DNA from: Balanoglossus misakiensis
Taxonomy: Eukaryota > Hemichordata
Assembly: GCA_040954595.2 (NCBI GenBank)
Contig: CM082584.2
Location: forward strand, 6,200,001-6,264,000
Length of the DNA: 64,000 nt
Reading direction: 5' to 3'
The notes beneath the pieces were generated by a model that was given only the letters and a program-made list of their open reading frames with translations, searched no databases and was not told where the DNA came from. This document shows, piece by piece, positions 12,712-25,919 of the stretch (the first letter of the stretch is position 1; every line of letters starts with the position of its first letter). Made by a program: the position numbers and the translations under genes.

Positions 12712-15700
12712 TCACCAATGAATACCCCCTGTGAGGTCTTTTATAACGCCGTTATCGACAAGCCTCTTCAAGTACTGCTTTTCCAGCGGGACGTCGTGCG
12801 TGTAATGGCCAGAAATCACGCTCATGGATATGCTTTCGTAGTAGTGGATTGGCAAGCTGGGGCGATTCAGGTCGTATCCGAACCCCACCACATCAACTTC
12901 GTCGCAGAGTCTGACGGCCATGGAAATCAACATGGTGCCCGTGGTCGGTGTGTTCTGTAGGGAGGAAAGAAGCAGATCAGATATGCTAATGTTTGTCATT
13001 TTTAATTTGGATGGAAGGTGTACTCCCTGACCTTCTGACAGTGCAACTGCTCATTGATATAGAAGCCTGTGCAATGGACAATAATATACACATACTTGTG
13101 CGTTATATTTTAAAGAGACAAAGTCTCTCTCTCGCTGCCCTTTTCCCATTAATTATGTTTGATACAAGACACCGTTTATGTTATTCTACATGTGGATATA
13201 TAGTGAATCAACGTTCGACCACATCACACACAACTTCCATCCCATTTGTAGGATACGAGAGTAAAAATCTCGCCAAAATGAATAAATGGTAGAGACTGAT
13301 TATTCATTTTGGCGGATGGAAGTTGTGTGTACGTGTTGTGAGCAGAGAGAGAGAGACTTTGTCCCTTTAATGTCTGTTCAATTTTTTTTCCGATAACTTT
13401 TCCCTGTATTCCAAATCTCATCAAAATAACAACTCCATATGCAATTATTCATAATGTTTTGTTAAAAAACAACTACACCTGAATGTAAGGCAACCTACCT
13501 TCTTCATGACGCCATTATTGACTGGAAATCCAATCAAATCAAAGGAAGCTTCGCGCACCAGTAAGGGGTTGACGAGCCGCACCTCTGATGGTTTCTTGGA
13601 TAAGGAGTATGGAACACTCTTCCAAAACCCTGACATAGTCTATGGCACAAAAGGAATTTGAAGCGTTTAAGTCTAAACGTAAAACCTATTTTTTTGAGAG
13701 AGCATACTCATGCGACACTTTGTACATGTAAAGTATCAGTGACCATTTTTTCATGGATACCAGGGGTTTTATAAATTCATTATCGTATCGTATAGGATTG
13801 TATCATATTATATCGTATCGTATGGTATCGTATAGTATCAAATCGTATAGGATTGTATTGTATCGTACCGTATCCTATCATAAAGATGTTTACTATTTGT
13901 CAAAATGGTTATGGAATATGACTGCTAGAATTTTCCAATATCCATCACTAGAAACTTTGGCATCCGAAAACATCCCAGCCGACCATGGCACTACTTTGAG
14001 AATATCACCGAGCGAGAATACAATGCATGACAAAAGGTCAGAATTAAAAGAATCATTCCTCGGATCTGCTGCAATTCAAAGGTAATACTTGGTACTCACC
14101 GGTTGCTGGCCCGACAGAACACTATCAAGCCACTGGAAATCTTGAAGTTTAAAAGACACCAAGCCGTAGAGTGAACCGGGCTCATAGAGATTCCGCGATG
14201 TGCCTTCAGGGTATGCAACTCTCATTGTGGTTCGGCTTCCCACATCCGATTCATAGCCATCAACAGGTGCTGTGTTTAATCTGTGGCACAAAAACGATGG
14301 AAATTAATATTAAGCCATCAGAAACCTTGGTAACCTCTTCAACAGGCAAAATGATAGATAACAAATTTGTCATCAATTAAGTGCATTTCATGAATATTTT
14401 GAAAGTCAATTAACATACTGTATCAGGCAATCAGACCTGATTTTTAGGTCAACTATAAGCACATCTTCTGTGATATCAACACACAACACAAACAAACAGT
14501 CACATTCCCATGTCCCAAGACAGCATCTCTGGGGCCCAAAGACTAGTCTTTTGAATTTTCCACTGAAACAACAAATCATAATTAATTTCTGTGATCAGAT
14601 ACAAGTGACAGTGTCCTTATTACTTTTACATGTATACCATAACAATCCCCTATTTTCCATATGACTGCAACGCTACATAACATGGTAATCGCATGTTCAT
14701 GAGAAACAGGCCACCGAAAAAAAACTCGCACCTGAAAACAGCATCATATCCATCGATGACTCGACCCAGTCCTTTGCCGGACAATATACCGCCACTACCG
14801 ACAATGACACACCGCATGCAGCCATTGCTGTGAAGAAAACAGAGATAGAAAAAACATGTCAACACAAACAGCTCAAAACAACTGGAACAGTGGAGTGCTT
14901 CTCCTTAAGGGTTTAAACAACATCAATACTCAGCTCTGGGGCCATTTGCAGGATGTAGGTCACGACTGAAGTTCGGAGCAGCTTCATGTCTGGAGCTGAA
15001 AGGATAACAGCTGAATGTACTTTGCGTACGTGGTCGTGGTCGAACGTTGATTCACTATATATCCACATGTAGAAAAAACATAGACAGTGTCTTGCATCAA
15101 ACATAATTAATGCAAAAAGGGCAGCGAGAGAGAGACTTTGTCCCTTTAAAAGAAGGACTACATGTACGTGTATAATATGTTTGTAAAGAATTGACAGTTT
15201 GAGACAATGTGCATTTAGGTTACCCATTGCTCTGTACAGACCTGTAGTGAATCACCTTATCAATGGGGCAATGCACTGAAGTCAAAATCTACAAGCATCA
15301 TCAAAGACCAGAGTTCTCTTCTTGACAACGGACAAGACTGAAAATGTCAATGTGTTTACTGGTAATAAATTTGACACACTTACATGTTCAGAAGTTCTCT
15401 TGGAGACCGGTGATCCGTCAGTCTGCTTAATAAACTCGTTACTGTGGGAACTGTTAGGACAGACAATATCAAGATTAAAATTTAATTAAACCATACATCT
15501 TTTTACACAATTAAAGAAGGTGACATACAAAACACTGAGATATTTTCCAGAATTGTAAATTTCTGTCGATTATGGAAGTCATAAACCCTTGAAAAAATAT
15601 ATTTGCTAGCTCACAGTGCAGATACTGGGTATAAGGAGTCCTGATCATATACAGTACACAGCCAGTTTTATACATCACATTACATGCATTTTCAAGGACT

Positions 15701-18700
15701 TTCTATATCCAATGATTTTTGGTAGAAATCTGAGCAATGATTAACAACCCTTGTTAACTTCCTGCCTTGCCATTTTACAATGCTCTCATTTCTCCTTGCT
15801 GATATTGCACCCTAGTCATACAGATTCAACAATGTCTTGAACTTATAATACCAATGGAAGGGCCAACAAACCAAAAGAAAAGAACAATACCTTGACTTCT
15901 CAGTCCAAATGGTGGATTATACTCCATCAATTTATTACCCCAATTCTCGAAACCAGGTGATAGAAAAACGGGAATATTTTCATCAAATCTGGAAAAATAC
16001 AAAACAGACAAATAAACAAATACAGAAATTAATACGAATAACACTCAACATACCAGTAAAAATGCAACACTTGTACATGTAAAGGCACTGTAGTGGAATA
16101 TATGGCAAAAAAATAAACTCATCCTCAATTTTCGCAGGGGGCTATAAATATACATTTCGTTTCACTTTATACCAGCACATGTACAAATGTAGTTAACTAA
16201 AAATAGTAAGCATGTATTTTATTGTGTTTTTTACAACATTAGAGTTCGGTTGGATTGCTACAACAGTTGACCCATGCCATTTACCATCACATATGTACAT
16301 GGTTCAATTTTAATCTCCATTGTACACTGTTAAAATGTTTCTAGCTTGTGACAATGGAACCAAGCCATTATAAAAATGCAGCAAAATTTACTGTATAGTA
16401 ATATTATGTATAAAATTCTATGAACCCTGACCTCTTGGTGGCCTAGCTACAGCACCATAAATGCAAAAATAGCAAACATTTGAAATCTTGAGGATCTGTC
16501 ACTGAAAGATACGGAGGAAAAACTTCTTGAAGTCCAAAAAAAATGTTTCACTTACTTTGACGACAGTTTCTTCATCATAGTAGCTGCTAATCGCGGAGTA
16601 CATGAGGTCTTTGGTTTACTGGTTTTTGGTTTGCTGGTGACAGCCATTTGTCGTGAAAGATTGTTTTTAACGTCAGACTTTGATAAAACAGTGCTTTCAA
16701 TTACTCCCACTTGCGAAGGATTGTTTCGAAGAGCACCCTCTGGTGAAACATTTTTCTGAACAGGACCCTGTGGCAAAAGATTGGGTTTGTCAGCCCCCAG
16801 CGCAATATTACTTTTCGGTAAACGCTCGCTCGGTGGGTTCCTCTTTATAGCGCCCCCTGGCAAGACGTTGTTTAGAACAGCGCCCTCTGGAGCCCGATTG
16901 TCTTTCAATGCACCTGCGATCACCAGAGCAGAATTGTCCTTCGCCTCCCCTTGCAAAGAAGACGCGTTCCTGACTGTGGCTAAGCTGTGTTGGGTTTGGT
17001 TCGGTATGTTGTGTGTAGGACGCACGACAATTCCAGGCTGGGTAGCTTCGTTGGAGTCTCCATGCTGGGCGGAATTCTTGTAGCTGTGAAGAAAAAAACA
17101 AGAAAACGATACAAAAATGTACTGACTTTTATACGTCCCAGGAAGAACCTTCATCTTACAATTTTTAGGAGGTGTATATTAATTTTAGTCATATGACCTT
17201 GATGGTACATATACCACTGTACCAGTATATCCTGTTTAAACTTCCTGCTTCATTACCTTACATTTACATGTTAGGTATATAACCACATTGGGGAAAATAA
17301 GTCCAACATAGGCTGTGGTAATGCATCCCCCCATGCCATAGAGCAATCCAAAGTTTTAACCCTTTCACCCCCAGCTCCCTCTGTAGAGGTCCACGTTTAC
17401 CATAGAAAACAATGGATTTGGACCAAACCATGGAGGTGTAGGGGTCAAAACATGCTAAAATCTGGTAGAGCTGTTTATAACGGCTCACCTGAGATTTGCT
17501 TCATTTTTCAGAGTGACACTGACTGAGTCTTCAGGATCGTAATCATCACCTTCGGCACTTGTGTTGGGCTTTTGGTGGTTGCTACCTGTTATAAAGGGAG
17601 TAGAGAATTAAATGGGAAAAGAATCAAACTTATGAGGAGATAAACAATGCACAAAGAACCACTGCGCTAGCTATACAGCAGATATCCACATATTTCAAAC
17701 TAAAAACACACATAAATTTTGAGATACATACATGTCCATGTACCCTATACAGCTACTTAGACCGAATCAACTCCTACATTCTAATGCAGTACTACCAGCT
17801 CGGCTAATGGCCAGCCCGGAGAATCAAAATGGCTGGTCACCGTGACAACATTTCCTCTGTGCATAGGGAGCTAGGTTAAACTCACAACCTGCCCTTTTCA
17901 ATAAATAATGTATTTTTCCTGTAATAATTGTTGTTGATCTAATTATACATTTTTAGGTGATTTTTCATGATAAATTCTAGGTGTTGTATTTTTTTCTTCA
18001 TATTAATTGGGCACAGTAAATTGAACAGACCTGAAATTACTGGTAAACTCTTTATTTCATCAAACAGCTGTTTTTAGTGCGCTGGCAGACTACTACCCAC
18101 ATATCAGACTGAATTTTCCCAGAATACAACAAATTCCATTTTATTTCCATATTGTCTGCATAAAGAGCCATATGGCACAATGTGAGAATCATGTAGATTA
18201 TACTGTGTCCGCTGTTCATTCAAAATATGTTGTGAGTTCAAAATAGGCAGGCTATCTTTGTTTGTTTGCACTCTGCTTTCAGAAGTCACCAGGGCTACTG
18301 AGTTCCAATAACAAGTACCGGTACATCATGTAAAGAGACAAAATATTCATGTGCCCATGTGGAGAAACACATTGTGTCTTAAAACATCAAAGTGAGTAAA
18401 TATGGATACGAAAAACATGTGTGTTTATAAATAGTCATATTTCCTGGGGCTGAAAGCGTTGGAGCCCTTAATATATAGAAAACTAGGTCACTATAATGGT
18501 TTGAACTTCTAGCCCAGACTACATGTATCTATATATTACACGTTACTAGTTAATCAGGAGCTTCTAGAAATATAATGGATAATTTTCCATGGTATATGTT
18601 TTTTTTAGTGCTGCCTGTTTTATCTGGCTAGAAACCAATGACATTCCATTCACAGCTCTTGCATTCATGCTATGTTATCTGGAGCCATGCGAGGTCAAAG

Positions 18701-19139
18701 GTGAACCGGAATCAAGTAGGTGTGATACAGCAAACAATGATAAGACTACAGAGAATGACACACTGAATAGCAATCGGTGATATCAAAGTCGATAAATCAG
18801 CTTAGATATGGACAATACAAGGCTGGCAGTGTCATTACAGGAAATGAAATCACAGTTTCCTGTAGAATTTTCGGAGATGAGGTAGTCTGTGGTGATGAAC
18901 AAAATAAATGGCTATTTCAGCATGTGGATCAGCATTAAAAAATAAAATACATGACTTGTGGCCCCCCGCCCACAAATCAAAAAGTACGTACCTGCAAATA
19001 ACTTCAAATGTCTGGTGATGGTTGTCACATGTGGCACGGTGGTCGGACTTTCCCTCAAAAAGATGTAGTAGGACAAGACGATGCCGGCACTGCACAAAGC
19101 AATGGCGAGGAACAGCTTTTGAAAGTATCTTGTAGCCAT
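12712..19139 (-). CDS. ST3Gal-type sialyltransferase (GT29) with expanded stem
   Basis: Nine exons (19139-18992, 17585-17489, 17083-16556, 15988-15891, 15450-15384, 14827-14732, 14280-14100, 13639-13499, 12954-12712) join in phase to 532 residues. It should transfer sialic acid from CMP-Neu5Ac to galactose-ending glycans in the Golgi. Residues about 8-27 form a type II signal anchor. The stem (82-257) comes from one 528-base exon and holds degenerate 11-12-residue repeats with LPxGAxxxN character. Sialylmotif L starts at Cys316 (CMRCVIVGSGG), motif S lies around Cys469 (CDEVDVVGFGYD), motif III is HYYE (489-492), and motif VS is His505-x4-Glu510. The VGSGG variant and the final KDLxGGI segment resemble vertebrate ST3GAL5 (GM3 synthase), with features shared by ST3GAL3/4. 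The stem is longer than the family norm. Acceptor specificity cannot be told. An in-frame upstream ATG at 19160 could add seven residues. Confidence 0.93.
13110..13370. mobile_element. MITE family A, internally deleted copy (intron)
   Basis: Same TTAA-ended termini and inner palindrome as 12327-12682, but shorter in the second half. It sits in the last intron of the sialyltransferase. Confidence 0.8.
13780..13882 (+). repeat. Degenerate (TATCG)n pentanucleotide repeat
   Basis: About 100 bases of TATCGTATCG-like units with TATAGG and TATTG variants, in the intron between sialyltransferase exons 7 and 8. Confidence 0.75.
15033..15149. mobile_element. MITE family A, half copy (intron)
   Basis: Contains only the right half of family A, ending GACTTTGTCCCTTTAA. 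The left half is missing, so it is a truncated insertion in a sialyltransferase intron. Confidence 0.75.
17358..17460. repeat. Dispersed ~100-bp repeat, copy 1
   Basis: Shares 'CCCTCTGTAGAGGTCCA', 'ACCATAGAAAACAA' and following bases with 22043-22146. It is a short dispersed repeat of unknown type in the second sialyltransferase intron. Confidence 0.6.
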
Positions 19140-21712
19140 GGCAATGCTTCCCAGGCACACTAAATCTCCATAGCCGGACAGAGATAGTGAAACTGTCCCA
19201 GGTTGGCAGGAATGTCCTCAGTTCCTTCCTGTAGTTGGATTTTTCATTTCTGTCAATCAAGAAAAGTGCAGTTTTAAAACCAAACACTCGATCATACGTA
19301 CACCTGGTCTAGATGCAGGGCCACCGTGAACCTATTTAGAATTTTAGGAACGACAAAATGTGTTTTTCCTATTTCCGGCCCACATAAAAATATACATTGT
19401 ACATTTACGGCTGAATCAATAGAATTCATAGGCACTGAGTTATGTTGCTTCTACCTGGCAAACATGTTCCAAAAATAACTTCAGTGTTGATTCACTATTC
19501 ACCTTATTTCTGTAAATGTGCAGGTCTATATGTGCTACTTGCTACAATGCTATAGGCAAAGACTGAGTTTCTGAAAGCGATTTGTGTCTGAGGGTCGACA
19601 TACAGCAATTAGAATATAAACTGCTTGCAGTGCAGGGTTTAATAACACTAATTGCTACGTGAGCCTTTGTTATAGGTCTTATATGCATAAATGCTTCTGA
19701 ATAATGAAGGCTGCCAGTCTAATAATCGGGTCAAATTATAGAGATGCGTAATAATATTATACACATTAATTAGCATTTATAATCTGTATAACAAATTCGA
19801 AGCTCTCAGGTTTTTACCACAATGAACAAAATTATCCAATTTTAATATTGTCACTGCTCTCACACTTTATATGAAACATTCTGGTTAACTTTTTGTGCAT
19901 ACTGTACTCCACATGATTTAAGAGTCTCTTTCCATCAAGGCTGGATCTATACACCTATTTTATGCATGTGTATGATCAACAACCAGAATTAATAACACAT
20001 TATTAATGATGTGCTAATCTTAATCATGTGCGTAACAATAATTTGAAATCATTGCATATTTCTGTGATGCGCCATGGCAACTGTGATCACAGTCCGGGTT
20101 TAAAACTGACATTCTGTCAAACATATACCAGTAATGGCATTGCTTAGTAACAGTTGCTGCTGGTTACATATGGTTCTGTAACTAACAAAGTGGCCCAGTA
20201 GCATCCAGTAGCCTCAGCTTGCTTGGAAGTTGGAGATGGAGATAGTCAGGGAAGTTGGAGATAGTGGGTTTAACTTTAACAGAAAATCACACGACACTCA
20301 CCAGGCAAAATCTACAGTACTGCGCCCTTGACTGAAATTGAACACGTCAGCACGACCTGAAGCCTGGTCACTGGCTGATGTACGCTGTATAAATGATACG
20401 ACTCTGTTTGCTTGGTCTGCGTGTTAATTGGCACCGGCTGTGCGGGCGTACGCCCCAACTAGACAGTCCGAGCTGCCAAGCAAGCAGGGACGTAAAAATA
20501 AGCCCGGGACGTACTGTGATGGGCAGGGCCGTTTACTCTCGAGTTTTCGCCATTGATCGTACAAGTAGACACTCAACCACAGTTTCGACCATAAACGAGT
20601 GGCCATCTTTTTAACGTTGGCCTGCCTGCAATGTACATTTCTCAGTCCAGCTCGTACGTACCCAGGCCCAGCAAGCTATCAACCATGTACACTCCTAGTC
20701 CTACGTGGTTACCTCTCGAAATTTCGATCGCAGGCGACCCAAACCACGCTTTCACGTACGACATTTCGATGTGAAGTTTAATGTGAGATTTAGACTAGAA
20801 TATAACGCGAAAATTGTCTTTGATCGTGTCACATGTTAGCTATTTGTGATTGTGTGCGTGTGTCGTGAATGGAACCCTCTCGGACTGGGATGTGCACTCT
20901 GTTGTTGTATGTGTTAGTGATCAGTGAAAGCTCGGCAAACAAGAACAAAGGAACAGCTAACACTTACTCTAATCACCTAGTCGGCATTGTGGTAAAATCC
21001 AAAATCTCGGGTTAGGCCTACTTTATCCAATGGCGATCTGATCAACAACACACAGTAGCCTTGGTCAATTTATTCGTGTTCCGGGTTGTGGGGCTCAGCT
21101 TGTCATTGAAAAAAAATCATCAGCTAAGGAAGCTCGAAGGACCCTTTAAGTCGCGTACGATGACTAATGAGCAAATCACAAAATAGCAAAACGATAATCA
21201 TTGAAATCATCACGGCCAATATACTTCATCGCATGGCTTTCATTCATTCATCGCGTTAAGTTTCTTACATTCCGACTGGGGAGTCCGACCGACCACAAAT
21301 TGTCGTCGGACACGAAGGGAAAATGCAAACTTTTGCGACCCACATGTATCGTTTGTCGTGCATTTTTCACACTTTTACTGAGCGACCGTTTTACTCGATG
21401 AGTCAATATTCTTCGGACTCAAATAATACATGTGATAAATACGAAATAAAGGAAAGAAAAAACAAAAGGAATAAACGTATGGAAATCAACAAACAAACAA
21501 TAATGAATAATTTCCTAACAAAAAAACTCAATAAACATAATGGAATAATGTTGTTTGTGATAAATCTTTTTAATATAACTTTGAATCTCGTTTCATTTCC
21601 TTCAAATTTGATTTCACTTGAATAGGAAGGGGGTTCCAGACTTCAAGTTCACCCCTATATACCGAAAATATTTGGACATTCAATGAGTCGTCTCGGTTGA
21701 ATATGTAATATG
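19140..21712. other. Upstream of the sialyltransferase, no gene seen
   Basis: Holds the promoter side of the sialyltransferase and the 3' side of the transporter gene. I find no convincing coding exon; open frames of 60-100 codons at 20.4-21.6 kb have no family features. No clear TATA box or untranslated exon could be fixed for the sialyltransferase. Confidence 0.4.
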
Positions 21713-24700
21713 TCAAGCCTCCGAACTAGCTAGATGAACGTCTTTCTTCTTCTTCACGATGTACTTATCAGCAATGGGTACGAGAAATGCACATACAGAC
21801 GCAATGATAAAAAATGCCCCGATGACATAAAATCCACCTTCGTAGTGACCTTGAACATCACGCATCCAACCTGCATGAAACAAATAAATGAAAATGTAGA
21901 CACTAGCTATACGGGGAATAAGTACATTCAGTACAGATGTAGTTCGCTACTACATGCACACTCCTAGTAAATTATACGTTTAAGGTTATATTTCTCTTTC
22001 GTTTATTTTCGTATTCAGTAAGGACATGAAGAGGGTTCTTATCCTCTTAACCCTTCCACCCCCCCCCCCCCGCTTCCCTCTATAGAGGTCCAACCGTACC
22101 ATAGAAAACAACGGGTTTGGACTGAACCATGCTGGCAAAAGGGTTAATTTGATGAATAGTCTAGTTTGGTCCCATTTCTACCGCATGGCGGCGCTGTGCT
22201 GTGCTGTGCCACAAGGCAATGATCCCCTTTTAGTAGGGCGCATCCATGCGGAAGACACGGGGGAGGGCGCCAGATTATAAACTGGTGAATAATTTCGCAT
22301 TTCGAGTTACCGACAAGAGGAGCTCCTATCAGGAAGCCTAGGGACTCTGCTTGAAACGCAAACACCAAACCACTGTTTACGTCTTGTACATCTAATATAA
22401 CGTGGACCACCACAGGATAAAGAGGAACGTAGCACGCCATGAAGAAACCAAAGATCACCATGTAAGCTATCTGACCTACAGATAAAATAACAACATGATA
22501 AATTATTAATATTATTCAAATAGTATGTCCTCTTGTACTATAGGGATATACGTTTAAAGGGGCGAGTAGCATGACTACAAAAACGGGTAAGAGATTCGCG
22601 GACACATTCCGGATTTTTAGACATAGTCATATTGCACGTACTTACATTAATCCGAATGTAACGTTGCTTTCCATGCATGAATTAGACAATGGAATTATGT
22701 GTGAACTTTCATGCAAGACCAAGCTGAAAACCCATTACTAACCTGCAAATGTGACAAGAAATACACTGATGATACTTGTAACGCCGGCCAGTCCCATCGA
22801 CGAAGCGTACAGAACGTTCGGCCCGGCCTTTTTGATACCTGCCCCAATGACTCCCCAGAGAACCCGCCCAAATAACTGCGTCAACCCCATCATGGCCGGC
22901 AGCAGGGAGCTGTTGAAGCTCTCCATGCCTAAATCTTTGGCCCGTTTTACCTTCAGAAGAAAATAATAAGAATGTTATGATTGAATGATTCCATGATAAA
23001 TGCAAACCACTCAGGGACGTTTTACTCACAGAAAATTTGACAGGAGTGTACGTGGATTTAGCTTGGACGTCGATAAAAGAAACGGGCAACTCAGGTGTTG
23101 GTAGCTGGATATTGCACATAGTTGTCAATTCCTGTGACTGTAGTTTCTAAATGTGCCTAGTTTCTAAATTAATATATATATATATATACTCCCTTGACAA
23201 AGCAAATATTATATAGCAGGCCTAATCCAGGGCAATGCATTGCCAACGTTGCCAAAACAACTTACTGTGTGTGAAATAATTGCATGCTGACCTGCCGCGT
23301 GGAGAAACCCAGTCACTTGCACTAAAATGAGAGCGACGTTACGGCACAATGACCAGTTCGGTGATAATGTCTTCACACCTCCCCAGCACGACTGGCAACC
23401 TGTTGGGCAACTTGCGCATGCCCCGCTGCTGTGTCTTCTACAGCTGCCACTAGTCGGCAACTCAGATTCCGTATTCAACTGTGGATTACCACGTGTTTCA
23501 GAGGCACTGTCGACGCAGTCAGCTCGACCTTTGGCAGGGCTCTCTTCCGTGAAATCGTCCAGGGCACACACGTCGTCTTGAGGACGAACCTCCCGGTAAG
23601 TCACTCCGAGTTTTTTGTCGGTGTTGGGCTGAAACTTGTAGCCACGCAAACCGAAAGAGTAGTTTCTGTCATAGAATTTTGTGGGTCGCAAGAGGGCGGC
23701 AGCAACACACACGTTCAGATCAATCGCTCCCAAGATCAGAAGTGTTCCGCGCCAGCCATACGTATCGAGAAGCAGCTGAATCAGTACAGACATTACGAAC
23801 TGCCCACCCCCGGTTCCAGACAATGCCAAGGCAACTGCAAGAGGGAGGCGTTTCTTGAAGTACTTCCCAATTAATGCCATCAAAGTTAACGGTTGAAGCC
23901 ATATTCCCAAACCTGGGAATAAACAAAAGCACATCGTTAGAATTATGTGTAGTAGCAGTTCCAAAATACGTAACCAGACATATTGCATCTTCTTAATTGC
24001 ATTTCATGTACGTGTGTGTGTGTTGCATTTGTGTATGCATGTGTTTGTTTTTATGGTTGTTTGTTCGTTTCTGTTTTTACCTATTTGTTTTTTTGCTCGT
24101 CTGTGCGTGTGTAATGCATCTAGTGATATTAGAAATAAATTTAAAACTGTAGAAAACGGAATGTAGTAAACATTAGTTACACGTTAAAAATGTGTAGTTG
24201 TTTTTTTTAGATTAGTCTTGAAATATTAAAACGAGGCGACAAAGGTGGCCTGTTCCACAAGTGCATAGCACGCGCAGAAAAAGACCTTCCCGCATACTGT
24301 GTTAACGTGTCCACGAGTGCAAACACGCATAGTCAAATAGCAAAGACTGCTGTATCATTTATAGTACATGTTACTCACTGGTGAACACTCCGTACGTGAC
24401 GTATATTTGACCGATGCTGGTGGTGAACGAACTTGCAATCAGACCAACTGAGTAGAGAATTCCTCCAATCATTGCAACTGTCCGGTGTTCATATTTCTTC
24501 AGCAGAGCCAAAGCTATGAAATTAGTGATGATTCCTAATCCGAAGGACAGTGAACCGATCCACGCTATAATTATATAAACGTATACAATTAAAGGGACGA
24601 AGTCTCTCTCTCTCGGTGCCCGGAAAATGCGGTTTTGAAAAAAAGTCCCTCCCGAAGTACCACCCTCGGTTTAGTTTTTAGACAGCTACACTTAAAAGAC

Positions 24701-25919
24701 TAGCAAATAGACTATTTTAGCGCACATGCAAGAAATAGTATGATTGTAGGTCACATTGGGGTCATGAAATTGGCCTATTCCGCATGTAGGCGTTTAGACT
24801 TCGGCTCAAATTTTGGGTATTGACACCAAGAAAGGTGCATGATTATGGCATACCAATTACTTTTGTATCCAGTGTACATCACCATTTTTATTCAACTCTC
24901 ACTGACATACATTGGTTTTCGACTATTGGATCATGATTATCCTTCAACGCAACGCGACAAATCTTTGACAAATATTTAACAACTGAAACTCATAGTATTT
25001 TATTAACTACCCCACTTGTCCGCACTGTAATTCTTGAAAAGGTTAAATAATTTACCGACAATGGAAACTGAATATTTTTCACACAACTGTCGTTTCCACA
25101 TGTTTATACAGACTTTCTATTATTAGGCGGTAATGTCCAATTTGGTACATGCACATAATGTATTTAAATTAGTGGTAGCTGATAAGGTCAGCCGCGGTAC
25201 ATTGGTCCACACGCAAAATTAAATTTAAAGTGACAGGTTCGCTTTACACTTAGGTTTTATCGGAATTACACAAACCAATCTACTTTGTGGTTCCTATACG
25301 CCAAGCGCGCTCAGAATTTATACTGACCAGGAAATAAATTTAGTTGTCTTAAATTTGTGGTTCCTAAAAGCGAATACACTGCTACTCGCAGAGGAAAGAC
25401 ACGATAAACTAATATAGGAATGGTTGTGACTATCGCTATATAGTACATGTAGGTTACCCGTTCGCAAAGTTTGTCGGCCGTCGCCCTCAATATGTTTTTG
25501 CCGCACTTAATATAACATTTTGCCGTTGATAGTCACTCAATTGTTGGCTGTGATCCGGCTAGACCTCCAGGTCACAATAGACATTTATGAAAGTAGTGAC
25601 CCAGCGCTTCCGACCTATACATCTGCGCGCATATAACCCTGCGGGTATAAGCTTGGTCGACGACAATATGCTAGCTGCCGACACGGCAGGAAATATGCCC
25701 CGGAGAAATATGACTTGTAGGCCGGGTACGGTTGGCAAACTTACCAGCTTCGGCCTTTGAGGCATCGAACGCATCGAGGAATGCAACGAATAACACTCCG
25801 AAAGCAAAGGACTGGCCGATAGCGAGCGCGTAAACAATAAAACCACCGAAAACAATAAACCAGCCATATCCACCATCCGGCGGCTGAAAGCAGGACGCGG
25901 AAGGTTCATTGGCGGCCAT
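21713..25919 (-). CDS. SLC16 monocarboxylate-transporter-like carrier
   Basis: Six exons (25919-25745, 24564-24379, 23912-23266, 22950-22743, 22475-22311, 21870-21713) join in phase to 512 residues, typical for the family. This is a 12-helix plasma-membrane carrier of the major facilitator superfamily. The N-terminal signature DGGYGWFIVFGGF starts at Asp15, and the second SLC16 signature (YFKKRLPLAVALALSG) begins at Tyr138. The large loop between helices 6 and 7 has a Cys-rich stretch (SGSCRR, CASCPTGCQSC). In helix 8 the family's acidic-x3-Arg pair, which supports proton-coupled monocarboxylate transport in MCT1, reads Gln361-x3-Arg365. The acidic partner is lost, so the substrate may not be a simple proton-coupled monocarboxylate; that is inference. 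The C-terminus is basic (KKKK). For exon 3 a donor 26 bases upstream of the one used is possible but breaks the phase. Confidence 0.93.
22043..22146. repeat. Dispersed ~100-bp repeat, copy 2
   Basis: Second copy of the repeat at 17358-17460, with an internal run of about 14 C. It lies in the last intron of the SLC16 gene. Confidence 0.6.
23180..23198. repeat. Short (TA)n tract
   Basis: A short TA dinucleotide run within an SLC16 intron. Confidence 0.6.
24589..24638. mobile_element. MITE family A, terminal fragment
   Basis: Only the TTAAAGGGACGAAGTCTCTC end remains. It lies 25 bases outside exon 2 of the SLC16 gene, in the intron near its acceptor. Confidence 0.6.

Noticed and set aside
18850-19287. 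145-codon minus-strand frame over the first sialyltransferase exon
   Set aside because: A shifted frame of the signal-anchor exon; the exon in phase with the rest of the gene is 19139-18992.
23266-23292. Alternative donor GCAG/GTCAGC for SLC16 exon 3
   Set aside because: It leaves phase 1 and breaks the frame of exon 4; ACA/GTAAGT restores the continuous helix 7 sequence.
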